DNA of 64,000 nucleotides, taken from contig CP075366.1 in NCBI GenBank assembly GCA_019454145.1, positions 2,335,564 to 2,399,563 of the forward strand, written 5' to 3'. The notes beneath the pieces were generated by a model. It was not told where the DNA came from and searched no databases. It worked only from the letters and a program-made list of their open reading frames with translations. Below are positions 51,009 to 60,869 of the stretch, one piece after another (within the stretch, counting starts at the first letter, position 1; each line of letters begins with the position of its first letter). This stretch comes from Fimbriimonadaceae bacterium. GTDB lineage: Bacteria > Armatimonadota > Fimbriimonadia > Fimbriimonadales > Fimbriimonadaceae. Both the position numbers and the translations under genes were made by a program.

Positions 51009-51940
51009 GCATTGTTCACCCGACTCAGGACGCGATAAATGAAGCCGGGCGTATTCTGCGCGAAGGTGGGGTTGTTGTTATCCCGACCGAAACCGTCTAC
51101 GGTTTAGCCTGCGATGCTCTCAATCCAGAAGCGGTTCGGCGGGTTTTTGAAATCAAAGGACGGCCTTCAGAAAACCCGCTGATCATTCACTTGGCGGACG
51201 CAAAACAGCTAGAGTTGGTTGCCCAAGATATTCCTGATTTAGCTTGGAAAATCGCCGAACGATTCTGGCCTGGCCCGCTGACATTAGTTCTTAAGAAGCG
51301 GTTAGAGGTTCCTACAGAAACTACCGGCGGGCTTGAAACAGTCGCGGTTCGTGTGCCTCGGCACTTTGTTGCTCGCGACGTCATCAAAGCCGCCGACCGG
51401 CCAGTTGCAGCTCCGAGCGCGAACGTTTTTATGGGCCTCAGTCCAACGAGCGTTGAAGACCTTGATCCAGAAATTCTAGTTGACGTTGATTTAGTTTTGG
51501 ACGGTGGACGTTGCGAAATCGGGCTAGAGAGCACGGTGATCGACCTCACAAGTGATGTTCCGAGGATTCTGCGACCAGGAGCCATTTCACGAGCAGATAT
51601 CCAAATTCTGCTGGGCAAGCCCTTGGGTCACGTGCCGCACGAAGATATTCGTAAGTCGCCGGGGATGTATCGTCGCCACTATGCTCCGGGCGCACAGGTG
51701 GAACTGGTGAAACAACAATTAGGTGAGCATGATTGTGGGCTCACTTTTTTTGAAGCGCATGGCTCCCACCAGATCAAAATGCCGCGAAACGCTCAGGCGT
51801 ATGGAGCGGTTTTATACGGAGCACTCAAGCGGTTAGACCTTCAAAAGCCAGCGAGAATCTTTGTGGAAGAGCCACCGGCTGAACCGGAATGGGAAGCAGT
51901 TTGGGATCGTTTGAAAAAAGCAAGCGCTAGTTTGTTATAG
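51005..51940 (+). CDS. tsaC: Threonylcarbamoyl-AMP synthase (Sua5/TsaC type)
   Basis: The start at 51005 overlaps the aroE stop (ATGA). The 311-residue protein has the YrdC/Sua5 domain (GGVVVIPTETVYGLACDA, KGRPSENPLIIHL, AAPSANVFMGLSPTS, ILRPGAIS) plus a C-terminal Sua5 domain (SPGMYRRHYAPGAQVELV). It makes threonylcarbamoyl-AMP for t6A modification of ANN-reading tRNAs. It is the last of the overlapping series and meets the STAS gene convergently (14-bp overlap). Confidence 0.92.
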   Translation: MSIVHPTQDAINEAGRILREGGVVVIPTETVYGLACDALNPEAVRRVFEIKGRPSENPLIIHLADAKQLELVAQDIPDLAWKIAERFWPGPLTLVLKKRLEVPTETTGGLETVAVRVPRHFVARDVIKAADRPVAAPSANVFMGLSPTSVEDLDPEILVDVDLVLDGGRCEIGLESTVIDLTSDVPRILRPGAISRADIQILLGKPLGHVPHEDIRKSPGMYRRHYAPGAQVELVKQQLGEHDCGLTFFEAHGSHQIKMPRNAQAYGAVLYGALKRLDLQKPARIFVEEPPAEPEWEAVWDRLKKASASLL

Positions 51941-52742
51941 ATTGCTGTTGATCGCAACCTGACCGCACAAATACGAGCGGTTGCTTGATTTTGGTGAGTA
52001 GTGCTCCGAAGTTGCGTGCACTATCAGAATCTTGATCATGGCTCGCCGCGATGCTGACAATGACTTGCTGGGCATTGATTTCTTCAGCAATTTCTGCAAC
52101 CAAGGCCGGAATATCTCGCGTGCGCTCTAAGCGAACTTCAGCAAGGCTCTCGGAATTCGCAAACATCTCGCGGGCTTTTTCTGCGAATGCAAAGAGTTTG
52201 TGTTCTTCTTCCGGTACCGGCGCGTGAAGTGGTAGGTCACGCGGAACGATGATCGGGAACAGAATGACCAAGTGGGCGGGAGCCGTGCTGAGATGCTCAG
52301 CGATCGTTTTCAAAAAATGAGCGTCGCATTCATTTGGGCAGACAACGGCTAGTATGTGCTTCGATCTGGTTTCTTCAGATAAGCGTCGTTTTTTGGTTTC
52401 CTTGGATTCAAAAAGGTTGAGCGACGTTCGGGCATCTTCAACGGAATCGGCGAGCGCAAGTTGTGACCGCACGGCAGGAACGGACCGTAAGACGTCCATC
52501 ACGGCATCAGGAACGCCGGCGAAAATGATTCGCGCTCCATCGTGCTCAAGCACGTAATCAATGGCAGACTGGAATGTTTTTGCGCCTTCTTCGTTGATTT
52601 TCGTGATCTGGCTGCAATCTACGATAACGCCAGTTGGATTTCGCCTCAGAGTAAGCGCAATAGCCGTTTGAACGGCGTCCCAAAATCCGGCGGTTAACGG
52701 GCCGGAAAGGACAATCACGTCTTCGTACGATTCAACAATCAT
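51927..52742 (-). CDS. STAS-domain protein with a USP-like second domain
   Basis: Residues 1-110 form a STAS domain (VIVDCSQITKINEEGAKTF with VLEHDGARIIFAGVP), the fold of anti-anti-sigma factors and transporter tails. Residues ~125-265 look like a universal-stress-protein-type Rossmann domain (HILAVVCPNECDAHFL, QQVIVSIAASHDQDS, PLVFVRSG). It overlaps the KimA-like transporter gene by 4 bp and is translated after it, so it likely regulates that transporter. The phosphorylatable Ser of STAS is not conserved as usual. Confidence 0.65.
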   Translation of the reverse strand: MIVESYEDVIVLSGPLTAGFWDAVQTAIALTLRRNPTGVIVDCSQITKINEEGAKTFQSAIDYVLEHDGARIIFAGVPDAVMDVLRSVPAVRSQLALADSVEDARTSLNLFESKETKKRRLSEETRSKHILAVVCPNECDAHFLKTIAEHLSTAPAHLVILFPIIVPRDLPLHAPVPEEEHKLFAFAEKAREMFANSESLAEVRLERTRDIPALVAEIAEEINAQQVIVSIAASHDQDSDSARNFGALLTKIKQPLVFVRSGCDQQQSITN

Positions 52743-54676
52743 TGATTTTCTTGTTCGCCTTCGATAAAGTATCGGATATTTGTTATGACGACATTACGTC
52801 TGGTGCCTAAGGCCAGCTTGAGCAATATGGCGGCGTTGTTATGCAAAAGTCCCTGCCACCAGTGTTTTGGAACGGCTTGAGGCACGATCACTGTGACAAC
52901 CCGTTTCGCATCCATGCTGCGTACATGATCGACATAATCCAAAATCGGCTGGATGATAGATCGGTACGGTGAGTCGAGGATGATGAGGGGCATTTCGACG
53001 CCAAAGTTATTCCAGTCTTCTTTAATCCGTTTTGCCGATTCTTTCCCCAAGGCAACGTGAATTGCCCGAGCATCAGGAGACATTGCCTTTGCATACTGAA
53101 TTGGGAGCAAGATGCCCTTATGCATTCGCGGAACCAGGAGCAGAGTGGTGGGTTTGATTTCCGGTAAGTGGTCTGCCCGGGTGACAGTCAGTTTTTTTGC
53201 CAGTGATTTGTAATATCTACTGATAAGGTTGAAGATCGTCATTAAGATTGCCATCGCGATAATGACAATCCAAATTCTTTCTTCCCACTTTGTGTAAATG
53301 AGAATGATCCCGACACAGAAAGTAACGACAGCGCCAAAACCTGAAACATAAGATTGAATCGCAAACTTTCGCGCCGCCCTATTTCTTTCGCGCGGACTTG
53401 CCGTCGGATGTTCATCGTCAGCTTCTAAATCTTTGCGTTTGAGAACCATCCAGCGTCGTTTACGGAAATATCTGAACATTCCCGCTTGACTCAGAGTAAA
53501 CGCCACAAATACGCCTAGTGCGTAAAGAGGAATCAGAGAGTGGGTATCGGCATTGAACTTAATGATCAATCCGATAGCGATGAAGGAAAGCAGGATAATG
53601 CCGTTTTGGAAAACGAGACGATCCCCAACCGTTCCAAGCTGACGCGGAAGGTAGCCGTCCCGGGCAACAAAGCTAGCAAGTCGAGGGAAGTCCGCGTAAG
53701 CTGTGTTCGCCGCAAGGAACAAAATTGCCGCCGTCATGATCATAATGGCGGAAGTCATAAATCCGGGGCCGAATTGTTGTTCTGCAAGCTGCGCGATAAC
53801 GGTGCGATATCCTTCTGTGCCAGATTCAATCGGCACTATGCCACTATGCCATGCCGCCCACGAAAGCCCAATAAACATGGTGGTGAGCAGAGTAACCATC
53901 ATCACGAGGGCTTTGCTCGCGTTCTTGGATTCTGGCGGCTTAAATGCTTTGACCCCGTCAGCGAGAGCTTCGGTTCCGGTCAATGCTGTACATGATGCGG
54001 CAAAAGCGCGAAGAAGCAAGAATCCGCCGAGTGTATGTAGTTGATTTCCATCCCAAGCCGGAAGTTGAGGAACGACCGCTGGGGATGTAATTCCGGTAAA
54101 CAATGACTTCCCAATAAGGATGAGAATAAGAATGACGAACCCGTAAGTTGGGATCGCGAACACGATTCCGGATTCTTTTGCCCCCCTCAGGTTCATTAAG
54201 CACAGAATTCCAACTGCCCCACAAGCCATGGGCACTGTGTAAGGTTGAAGCTGTGGTGCCAGTGATACTACGGCTTGAGCACCAGCTGAGATGGATACAG
54301 CCACAGTTAGGACATAGTCAATCAGAATTGCCGCACCTGCCAACTGGCCAGCGTAAGGGCCAAGGTTATCTGTACTGACAATGTAGGTGCCGCCGCTTTC
54401 AGGGTAAGCGTGAATCGTTTGGTAATAGCTGAAGGCGATGATCACCAGCAGAACCGCAAGGCAGACGGCAATGATCGGCAAAACCCCGTAAGCGGCAAGG
54501 CTCCCGGCCAGGATAAGAACTAACAGAACTTCTTCAGTGGCGTATGCAACACTTGAAAGAGCGTCGGATGCAAAAACGGCGAGTCCAAATGGAACGCTGA
54601 GTCGTTCGTGGTGGGCATGGCGTGCATGTATCGGTTTCCCGAATACAAAGTGTTTGAATTTATGGAATGAGCTCAT
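52739..54676 (-). CDS. KimA-like APC-superfamily potassium transporter
   Basis: From the ATG at 54676 the product is 645 residues with ~12 helices and a cytosolic C-terminal domain. The patterns SDALSSVAYATEE, TIHAYPESGGTYIVS, LIDYVLTVAVSISAGAQAV and ALTGTEALADGV, with C-terminal PYRSIIQPILDYVD, follow those of Bacillus KimA (formerly YdaO), a high-affinity K+/H+ importer whose C-terminal domain binds c-di-AMP. K+ transport is therefore the best guess over amino acids. It forms an operon with the STAS/USP-like gene. Confidence 0.75.
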   Translation of the reverse strand: MSSFHKFKHFVFGKPIHARHAHHERLSVPFGLAVFASDALSSVAYATEEVLLVLILAGSLAAYGVLPIIAVCLAVLLVIIAFSYYQTIHAYPESGGTYIVSTDNLGPYAGQLAGAAILIDYVLTVAVSISAGAQAVVSLAPQLQPYTVPMACGAVGILCLMNLRGAKESGIVFAIPTYGFVILILILIGKSLFTGITSPAVVPQLPAWDGNQLHTLGGFLLLRAFAASCTALTGTEALADGVKAFKPPESKNASKALVMMVTLLTTMFIGLSWAAWHSGIVPIESGTEGYRTVIAQLAEQQFGPGFMTSAIMIMTAAILFLAANTAYADFPRLASFVARDGYLPRQLGTVGDRLVFQNGIILLSFIAIGLIIKFNADTHSLIPLYALGVFVAFTLSQAGMFRYFRKRRWMVLKRKDLEADDEHPTASPRERNRAARKFAIQSYVSGFGAVVTFCVGIILIYTKWEERIWIVIIAMAILMTIFNLISRYYKSLAKKLTVTRADHLPEIKPTTLLLVPRMHKGILLPIQYAKAMSPDARAIHVALGKESAKRIKEDWNNFGVEMPLIILDSPYRSIIQPILDYVDHVRSMDAKRVVTVIVPQAVPKHWWQGLLHNNAAILLKLALGTRRNVVITNIRYFIEGEQENQ

Positions 54677-54719
54677 TGAGACCAAGCGGTCGCTTCATTG
54701 CAGGCCAAAGCCAATTATA

Positions 54720-55766
54720 TTACGAGACTAATAATTGGATACAGGATTTTTTGTCCAAAACTACGTAGCGGGTAGGCACTAAATCCATTTGGAGTTCGAT
54801 TCTTGGGTTCAAACAGCATAAGCGAACCGCAGTTTCTGGCCCAAAATCTTCGGCGAGATTGCGGAACGCATCTAGCAAAGTAATTGCGGAACCAGCGAGC
54901 GCATTGCTTTTAGCGAGCCTGACTTCTCCCTCACCAGCAATAACTTGGTGATCCCACATTGTGAATTCTGTGCCCGGCGCGATTCCTTTCGCCATTGTGC
55001 AGTCGCTGACGGCGATCACTTTTTCATGGGGCTTGGATTTGAGCAGGATTTCCGCGGCTGGTTTGCTGACGTGCAGTCGGTCGTAGATCAATTCCGCCGT
55101 AATAGAATCGATGTTTAACACTGCACCAACGGTTCCAGCCTCGCGATGATGGAGCGGTCGCATTGCATTATAGGTGTGGGTGGCGTGAGAAAGCCCCCTT
55201 TCGACAGTCTCAGCGATCTCAGAATACGTCGCATTGGTGTGCCCGGCCGAAACGATGACATTACGCCGGACTAAGTCTTCAATCAGATTCTTTGCTTCTG
55301 CCTTTTCCGGCGCAAGCGTTATGAGCTTAAGTCGGGAATCGTGTAGCAACTCTTGCCAAGGGGAATCTGATAAAGGAATATCTTGAATCGCTTCCGGTGG
55401 CTGTGCACCAGGATATTCGGAGGAGATAAACGGTCCTTCTAGATGGAATCCCCAAATCAAAGGATGCTCCGGAAGCTGATTGATCGCCGCCTGGGTTTGC
55501 TCGTAGGTTGCCGTAATTGTGGTCGGCAGAAATCCTGAGTAGCCGTTTAGTGCGAGTTGGTCAGCGAGTTGAACAATCTGACCGCTGGATGCAGACATAA
55601 AATCAATGCCAAATGCACCGTGAATGTGAACATCTACAAAGCCGGGGATGAAGAGATCGCTTGATTTCTGGGAAGTTTCGGAAAATACGGGAGGCTGACC
55701 ATCTTCTTTCTCGATAGAATATGTGCCCCAACCGTTTGGCCCGAATGCGTTTGCGATCAGCTTCAT
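54720..55766 (-). CDS. nagA: N-acetylglucosamine-6-phosphate deacetylase
   Basis: A 348-residue amidohydrolase: metal motif VDVHIHGAFGIDF, HLEGPFIS, VSAGHTNATY, LSHATHTYNAM and the catalytic Asp in VSDCTMAKG. NagA removes acetyl from GlcNAc-6-P in amino sugar recycling. Its ATG overlaps the dprA stop by one base, so it is translated from the dprA mRNA. No nagB is nearby. Confidence 0.9.
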   Translation of the reverse strand: MKLIANAFGPNGWGTYSIEKEDGQPPVFSETSQKSSDLFIPGFVDVHIHGAFGIDFMSASSGQIVQLADQLALNGYSGFLPTTITATYEQTQAAINQLPEHPLIWGFHLEGPFISSEYPGAQPPEAIQDIPLSDSPWQELLHDSRLKLITLAPEKAEAKNLIEDLVRRNVIVSAGHTNATYSEIAETVERGLSHATHTYNAMRPLHHREAGTVGAVLNIDSITAELIYDRLHVSKPAAEILLKSKPHEKVIAVSDCTMAKGIAPGTEFTMWDHQVIAGEGEVRLAKSNALAGSAITLLDAFRNLAEDFGPETAVRLCCLNPRIELQMDLVPTRYVVLDKKSCIQLLVS

Positions 55767-56806
55767 CAGATTCGAGCATATCCTCCGGAATGCTTCGCGA
55801 CAAGACCGTCAAGCTCCATCATTGTGAGTTCGCTCATTAGTTCAGCGGTCGTGAGCCCAGTTTCATCGGAGATTGCTTCGATCGTAATTGCTTCCGACCC
55901 AAGCATTTCTAAAATGATTTGCTGAGCTTCATTAAGATCAGTAGGTTGCTCCTCAGCCGCCAATTCCATCACGTGACCCAAATCTTCAAGAATTTGATCG
56001 GGATGATCAACCAATATCGCGCCATCGCGAATGAGTTGGTGAGAACCTCGGTAATTGTCTAAATTGATGCTGCCCGGTACAACGAACAAAGGTCGGTTGA
56101 GGTTGGCGGCGTGTGATGCAGTGTTCAGCGATCCAGAGGGAATAGGTGCTTCAATTATCAGTACGGCATCTACTAAGCTCGCCAGTAATTGATTCCGGGC
56201 TAGTAGCTGATGCTGTTGTGTAGGCGTGCCAATTGCATAGGGGCTGAGCAAACATCCACACTTGGAAATATCTTCGAGAAGCTGAGCGTGCGCGGGAGGT
56301 TGAGCGACATCAACGCCACACGGAAGTACACAGACCGTCGGCTTTTTTACCGCAAGTGCTCCGCGATGAGCGGCAGCATCGATTCCAAATGCGCCTCCGC
56401 TGACGATTGTCATTCCTGCCAATGCAAGGCGTTCGGCAAACTTTTGTGCTGTGGCTTTCCCTTGGGTCGTTGCCCTACGGGTGCCAACAATGCCGATTTT
56501 CGGTTTATGCAGGCATTCGCTGGTACCGCGTATAAATAACGCCTGCGGGGGCGAGCCGCCCTGCAACAAAGTATCTGGGTACTCCCCTGGAATCAAAACC
56601 TGAACATCCTGGCTCAATAATCTCTGGACTTTATTTTGATCCGGACGATTAATGTTGGCTCTTTCTTGAGCTGTTAGCTTTGGCCAAGAGAGGAAGATTT
56701 CAGTGGGATCAGAATCATGAGGCCCGAGAGCATTGAGAAACTCTCGAGCCTTTTCATCCTTTAACCCAGCCGCCAGAAAGACCTGCCAAAACCGGGCCGG
56801 ATACAT
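55766..56806 (-). CDS. dprA: DNA processing protein DprA
   Basis: A 346-residue DprA/Smf with an N-terminal helical part, the Rossmann-like core (KIGIVGTRRATTQGKATAQK, GMTIVSGGAFGIDAAAHRGAL, VLPCGVDVAQPP) and a C-terminal winged helix (AITIEAISDETGLTTAELMS). It loads RecA on incoming single-stranded DNA during natural transformation. It is cotranscribed with nagA. Confidence 0.93.
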   Translation of the reverse strand: MYPARFWQVFLAAGLKDEKAREFLNALGPHDSDPTEIFLSWPKLTAQERANINRPDQNKVQRLLSQDVQVLIPGEYPDTLLQGGSPPQALFIRGTSECLHKPKIGIVGTRRATTQGKATAQKFAERLALAGMTIVSGGAFGIDAAAHRGALAVKKPTVCVLPCGVDVAQPPAHAQLLEDISKCGCLLSPYAIGTPTQQHQLLARNQLLASLVDAVLIIEAPIPSGSLNTASHAANLNRPLFVVPGSINLDNYRGSHQLIRDGAILVDHPDQILEDLGHVMELAAEEQPTDLNEAQQIILEMLGSEAITIEAISDETGLTTAELMSELTMMELDGLVAKHSGGYARI

Positions 56807-56815
56807 GAACGCAGT

Positions 56816-58441
56816 TTAAGAACCGTCTCCGCGTCCGCCGCCACCACCACGACCGCCACCAGCAGGGCCGAGTCCACCGCCGCCTGGCTGATTGCCATTG
56901 TTGGAATCACCGCGGGGAGGGCTACCTAAAGCATTCAGACTGTTATCAATTTTTAGCGAATATTCGGTTACGCTGGTATTGTTCAGCCAGTCAGAAGCTG
57001 TCACTTGAACCGTTGCGCGTCCATTGGCAATTTGAGCATTCGTGCCACGAGTGATAATGAGCACGCTCAAGAATCCATCATTTGATAATTTGCTAATGTA
57101 ATCTTTGCCGTTGATCTTCACTTTAACTGAGTCGGGATCAATTCCAATGCCAAGGTCTTCAAGTTTGAATACCATTTCCATTGGAGCCTTGCCTGCGATT
57201 TCCTGACCAGGTTTAGGCCAGAGCATTGCCGCACTTGGAGGTGTCAAATCAACCCCGAGATCTTTATCGAACATCAAAAGGCTAGCATCGCGAGTTAGGA
57301 CGAAGAGCGAATTACCACTCATTGCGGGTGTACCGGCAACAAGGGTGTAATCAACCACTGGCTGGGTTGAAGGCTGCTGACCACCAAGTGCTCCGCCATC
57401 TCCACCTCCTGGGCCGAGTGCTCCGCCGCCCCCAGCAGTTTGAGGAGCCGGTGCCTTAGTTGTGATCGCCTTGATCACATAACTCCACACGATAGTAGCT
57501 GATTGCGGGTTGATTAAATTGATCGCCCCGTTAGCTGTTGATACGCTTACTAAGTTGCCAACAAAAGATGGCGATGAAACAGGCACTCCTACTTCCACGG
57601 GCTTACCGAACATTGCTTTACCGCTGGAATTGAAGAAATAGACTTCTCCACGTGCCGTCATTGCCGCAATTCCTGATTCGTTTGCGGCGGGTGAGCCGCT
57701 GAGTTCCTTACCCGTATTTTGTTGCCAAATCACGCTACCGGTTCCGGCTCGCAGTGCGATCAGATAGTTGAGTGAATTAGCGTAAATGCGATCACCGTAA
57801 ACTGTGAAGTTACCGTTGGAGCGTAGGATATTGAACTTTTGCTCCCACTTAGGACGCAAACTGCTCGTGTCCAGAGAAACCATTTTCCCACGCTGTGTAG
57901 TGTAAATAATTTGGTCTTGATAGGCTCCAATTGTGCTGTGAACGAGATCCTGTTCGGCGATAGGCTGACCGACCAGCTGACCGTTTTGGGCGGTGATTAC
58001 GTTAACTTTTTGTTTGCCTGTCACAAATCCAATCGATTCACCCGCGATGACAACGTTGCTGGAAATAAAGTCAGGCGATACATATTGCCATTTCATTTCC
58101 CCGGTTTCCGCATCTACCGCATAGATCGATTTTTCATCGCCTGCGGCAACAACCATTCCGTTTTTAACTTCGCAACCGTAGGGAAAGCTACCTTGGATTG
58201 CTTCACCCGCTGGGAATCGCCAGTTTAAATTCCCACTGGATTTATCTAAACTGTAAATTCGACCACCAACGGCAACAATGACGTTGTTCCCAACAAACTG
58301 TGGAGTGCCGGAAGGTGAGGCCTTGGCAGATTCAGCCCATCGCCAAGCAAGAGGTGTAGGGCCAGAAATATCGGCGTAGGCTGAACCGAAGGCGGCAATC
58401 GCACAGAGTGCGGGAAGTGCTCGCAAATTGAAACGCATCAT
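56816..58441 (-). CDS. Secreted PQQ-like beta-propeller protein with Gly-rich tail
   Basis: The start at 58441 is preceded by AAGGA at the right distance; the product is 541 residues with a signal peptide (LRALPALCAIAAFGSAYA). WD/PQQ-like propeller repeats (GRIYSLDKSSGNLNWRFPAG, KSIYAVDAETGEMKWQYV, LIALRAGTGSVIWQ) make up most of it, interrupted by a Gly/Pro insert, then an Ig-like domain. The tail is a low-complexity Gly/Arg run. No PQQ enzyme residues are evident, so a structural or BamB-like role is possible. Confidence 0.75.
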   Translation of the reverse strand: MMRFNLRALPALCAIAAFGSAYADISGPTPLAWRWAESAKASPSGTPQFVGNNVIVAVGGRIYSLDKSSGNLNWRFPAGEAIQGSFPYGCEVKNGMVVAAGDEKSIYAVDAETGEMKWQYVSPDFISSNVVIAGESIGFVTGKQKVNVITAQNGQLVGQPIAEQDLVHSTIGAYQDQIIYTTQRGKMVSLDTSSLRPKWEQKFNILRSNGNFTVYGDRIYANSLNYLIALRAGTGSVIWQQNTGKELSGSPAANESGIAAMTARGEVYFFNSSGKAMFGKPVEVGVPVSSPSFVGNLVSVSTANGAINLINPQSATIVWSYVIKAITTKAPAPQTAGGGGALGPGGGDGGALGGQQPSTQPVVDYTLVAGTPAMSGNSLFVLTRDASLLMFDKDLGVDLTPPSAAMLWPKPGQEIAGKAPMEMVFKLEDLGIGIDPDSVKVKINGKDYISKLSNDGFLSVLIITRGTNAQIANGRATVQVTASDWLNNTSVTEYSLKIDNSLNALGSPPRGDSNNGNQPGGGGLGPAGGGRGGGGGRGDGS

Positions 58442-58608
58442 CAAGTGTCCTTTTTTCACCCGATTGGGCCACCTCAGTATAACGGTCAAGGCAGCAAGAT
58501 TGCCAGGTTAACGGGCAATCTTCAAGTGAAATTTTCCTATTGTTCCGACGTTCCAGCGAGGCTCAAGGTCACGGCTGATTTTGAGCGTGAATAGATATGA
58601 TGGTGGGA

Positions 58609-59295
58609 ATGGTCGCGGTGCTGTGTTATCACAAGGTTGGAGAAGAACAGGCGGAAGGGCGTTGGATCAACGTCAGTCCACAAACTCTGGCTTCCCACAT
58701 TGAGTTTTTTCAGCGACGAAACTACAAGGTGGTTCCGGCGGCGAGCCTGGCAGGAAAACTTCCTGAGCGATCAATTTGCCTGACATTTGATGACGCATAC
58801 GAATCAACATTGGCTAACGGATTGCCAGTTCTTGAAAAGCTTGCTGTTCCCGCGGCTTTTTATGCAGTGAGCGAATACGTCGGCAAAGATTCTGGCTGGG
58901 ATGGGGAAAAGGCGGCGACGCTTGCAGGTTGGGATGAACTTAAGCGAGCTCAAAAAGCCGGAATCGAAATTGGCAACCACACCCACTCGCATCTTGATCT
59001 CTCTAAGTTGAACCAAGACGAGCAAGTTGCTCAGATCGAAAAATGCAGTTGGTTGATGCGGGAGCGCGGATTGAATCCAGAAACGTTCTGCATCCCATTC
59101 GGAAAATACAACAAAGAAACATCTGCAGCAATTGAGCAAGCGGGGTTTGGAGTCGGATTTACCGTGGAGAAGCGGTGGGCTAAAGAAAGTGATGACCGTC
59201 GGCTGCTCCCGCGATTTGCCATGAGCTACGGAGACAATATGCCTGCATTGCTCTATAAACTGTTTATTCGTCCGAAGATGCTAATGGGACGTTGA
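58609..59295 (+). CDS. Polysaccharide deacetylase-family protein
   Basis: From the ATG at 58609 the product is ~228 residues: MVAVLCYHKVGE, motif 1 CLTFDDAYEST (catalytic and metal Asp), motif 2 IGNHTHSHLDLS (metal His pair) and CIPFGKYNKETSAAI. This is the NodB-type carbohydrate esterase fold acting on chitin, peptidoglycan or poly-GlcNAc. No signal peptide is seen. ATGs at 58597 and 58600 are alternative starts. It is divergent from the propeller gene. Confidence 0.82.
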   Translation: MVAVLCYHKVGEEQAEGRWINVSPQTLASHIEFFQRRNYKVVPAASLAGKLPERSICLTFDDAYESTLANGLPVLEKLAVPAAFYAVSEYVGKDSGWDGEKAATLAGWDELKRAQKAGIEIGNHTHSHLDLSKLNQDEQVAQIEKCSWLMRERGLNPETFCIPFGKYNKETSAAIEQAGFGVGFTVEKRWAKESDDRRLLPRFAMSYGDNMPALLYKLFIRPKMLMGR

Positions 59296-59355
59296 GAAAT
59301 TTCTAGGGTCCTTTGAACAACATTTTTTGTGGGGCGGGTATTATTTCTCCCGTTC

Positions 59356-59432
<77 letters not shown>

Positions 59433-59634
59433 AGTCTCCCCTTTCGGATTGGTTTCTGCTTGAGGTTTGGCTCTGGTTGGCGAAAGTTTCGTCACATTTC
59501 CCTTTGCGCAAGGATCTCACAATAGTGGTGAGCATGGGCTTGCGCCGCTCGGTCCCGATGGTTTGCCCCGGTTGACCAGGTGCAACAGCTTGCGGCAATC
59601 AGCTTTACGCGGCTTATTCGCGTGCCTCATCAAC

Positions 59635-60825
59635 ATGAATCAAACAACCCAGAAATCGGGCTTTGCAGCCCTTGGACTTGCGCGTCGAACGTGCGAAATC
59701 CTGGCCGATCACGGAATCGTGATCCCAACCCCAATTCAAGCGCAAGCGATTCCTATCGCCATGCGCGGCGATGACCTCATCGGCATTGCTCAAACCGGAA
59801 CCGGAAAAACGCTCGCCTTTGGGCTACCTATGCTTGAACAACTGCGTGAAGACGAAGTCGGGCTGGTACTTGCTCCGACCCGTGAACTCGCTCACCAAAT
59901 CGCCGAAACATTCCTTTCACTGAATGTGAAATGCGTGTTGGTGGTCGGTGGAGAATCAATGTCCCGCCAGGTATCGCAACTGCGCGGTCGCCACAAAGTC
60001 GTCGTCGCCACCCCAGGCCGGATGATTGACCATCTGCAACAAAAAACATACCGACTCAATCGAGTGGGAGTAGCCGTGTTGGACGAAGCCGACCGTATGC
60101 TGGATATGGGTTTTGCTCCGGCTATCCGCACGATCCTCGGTCAATGCCCGTTACAGCGGCAGACTCTTATGTTCAGTGCGACGATGCCAGAAGACGTGGA
60201 AGAACTGGCGTCGCGTTACCTGTTACAGCCTGAAAAGATTGAAATTGCTCCCGCTGGCACCGCCAGTGAACTTGTTGACCAAGAGCTGATTTACGTTCGG
60301 TTTGACGATAAGCGTCCGATGCTCAACAAGCTACTGGATGAAAATCGAGGCACAGTTTTAGTGTTCTCGCGAACTCGCCACGGCGCGCGAAAGTTGGCGA
60401 AAGGAATCCGAGAAGATGGTCATACGGCGGCGGAACTTCATGCCGACCGAACCCTTGCTCAACGGCGAGAAGCTCTTGCCGGGTTCAAGCAAGGCAAATA
60501 CCGAGTCTTAGTCGCCACCGATATTGCCGCTAGGGGCATAGACGTCAAAGAAATCTCGATGGTCATCAACTACGATGTTCCTGAGCACGCGGATGATTAC
60601 ATCCACCGCATTGGTCGAACTGGTCGGGCAGGAGCGAAAGGAAAGGCGATCACGATTGCTCTGCCGGAACAAGCGAAACTTGTACGCGCGATTGAAAAGC
60701 TGATGGATACAAAAATGGAAGTCAGCCCCCTTAGTAACTGCGGGCCGAAAGGTGGCGCAGAAGCGGCTAAGGGATTCCCGAAGCGACGTTTTGGTCGGCC
60801 GAATAACGCAAAGCGACGACGCTAA
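59635..60825 (+). CDS. DEAD-box RNA helicase (RhlE-like)
   Basis: From the ATG at 59635 (MNQTTQKSGFAALGL) the 396-residue protein carries the Q motif (PTPIQAQAIP), Walker A AQTGTGKT (52-59), PTRELA, TPGR, VAVLDEADRML, SAT, and C-terminal motifs including ARGID and HRIGRTGRAG. It unwinds RNA with ATP, probably in ribosome assembly or decay. The short basic tail (KRRFGRPNNAKRRR) is typical. Frame extension back to 59467 is not needed. Confidence 0.9.
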   Translation: MNQTTQKSGFAALGLARRTCEILADHGIVIPTPIQAQAIPIAMRGDDLIGIAQTGTGKTLAFGLPMLEQLREDEVGLVLAPTRELAHQIAETFLSLNVKCVLVVGGESMSRQVSQLRGRHKVVVATPGRMIDHLQQKTYRLNRVGVAVLDEADRMLDMGFAPAIRTILGQCPLQRQTLMFSATMPEDVEELASRYLLQPEKIEIAPAGTASELVDQELIYVRFDDKRPMLNKLLDENRGTVLVFSRTRHGARKLAKGIREDGHTAAELHADRTLAQRREALAGFKQGKYRVLVATDIAARGIDVKEISMVINYDVPEHADDYIHRIGRTGRAGAKGKAITIALPEQAKLVRAIEKLMDTKMEVSPLSNCGPKGGAEAAKGFPKRRFGRPNNAKRRR

Positions 60826-60832
60826 AATCACG

Positions 60833-60869
60833 AAGTAAAGGTCTTGGCTGGTGGCAGAGACTTTTACTT
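60833..60869. terminator. Hairpin between helicase and hemolysin III genes
   Basis: AAGTAAAGGTCT (60833-60844) pairs with AGACTTTTACTT (60858-60869) over 12 bp with one G-U. It lies between convergent genes and can terminate both. Confidence 0.7.
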
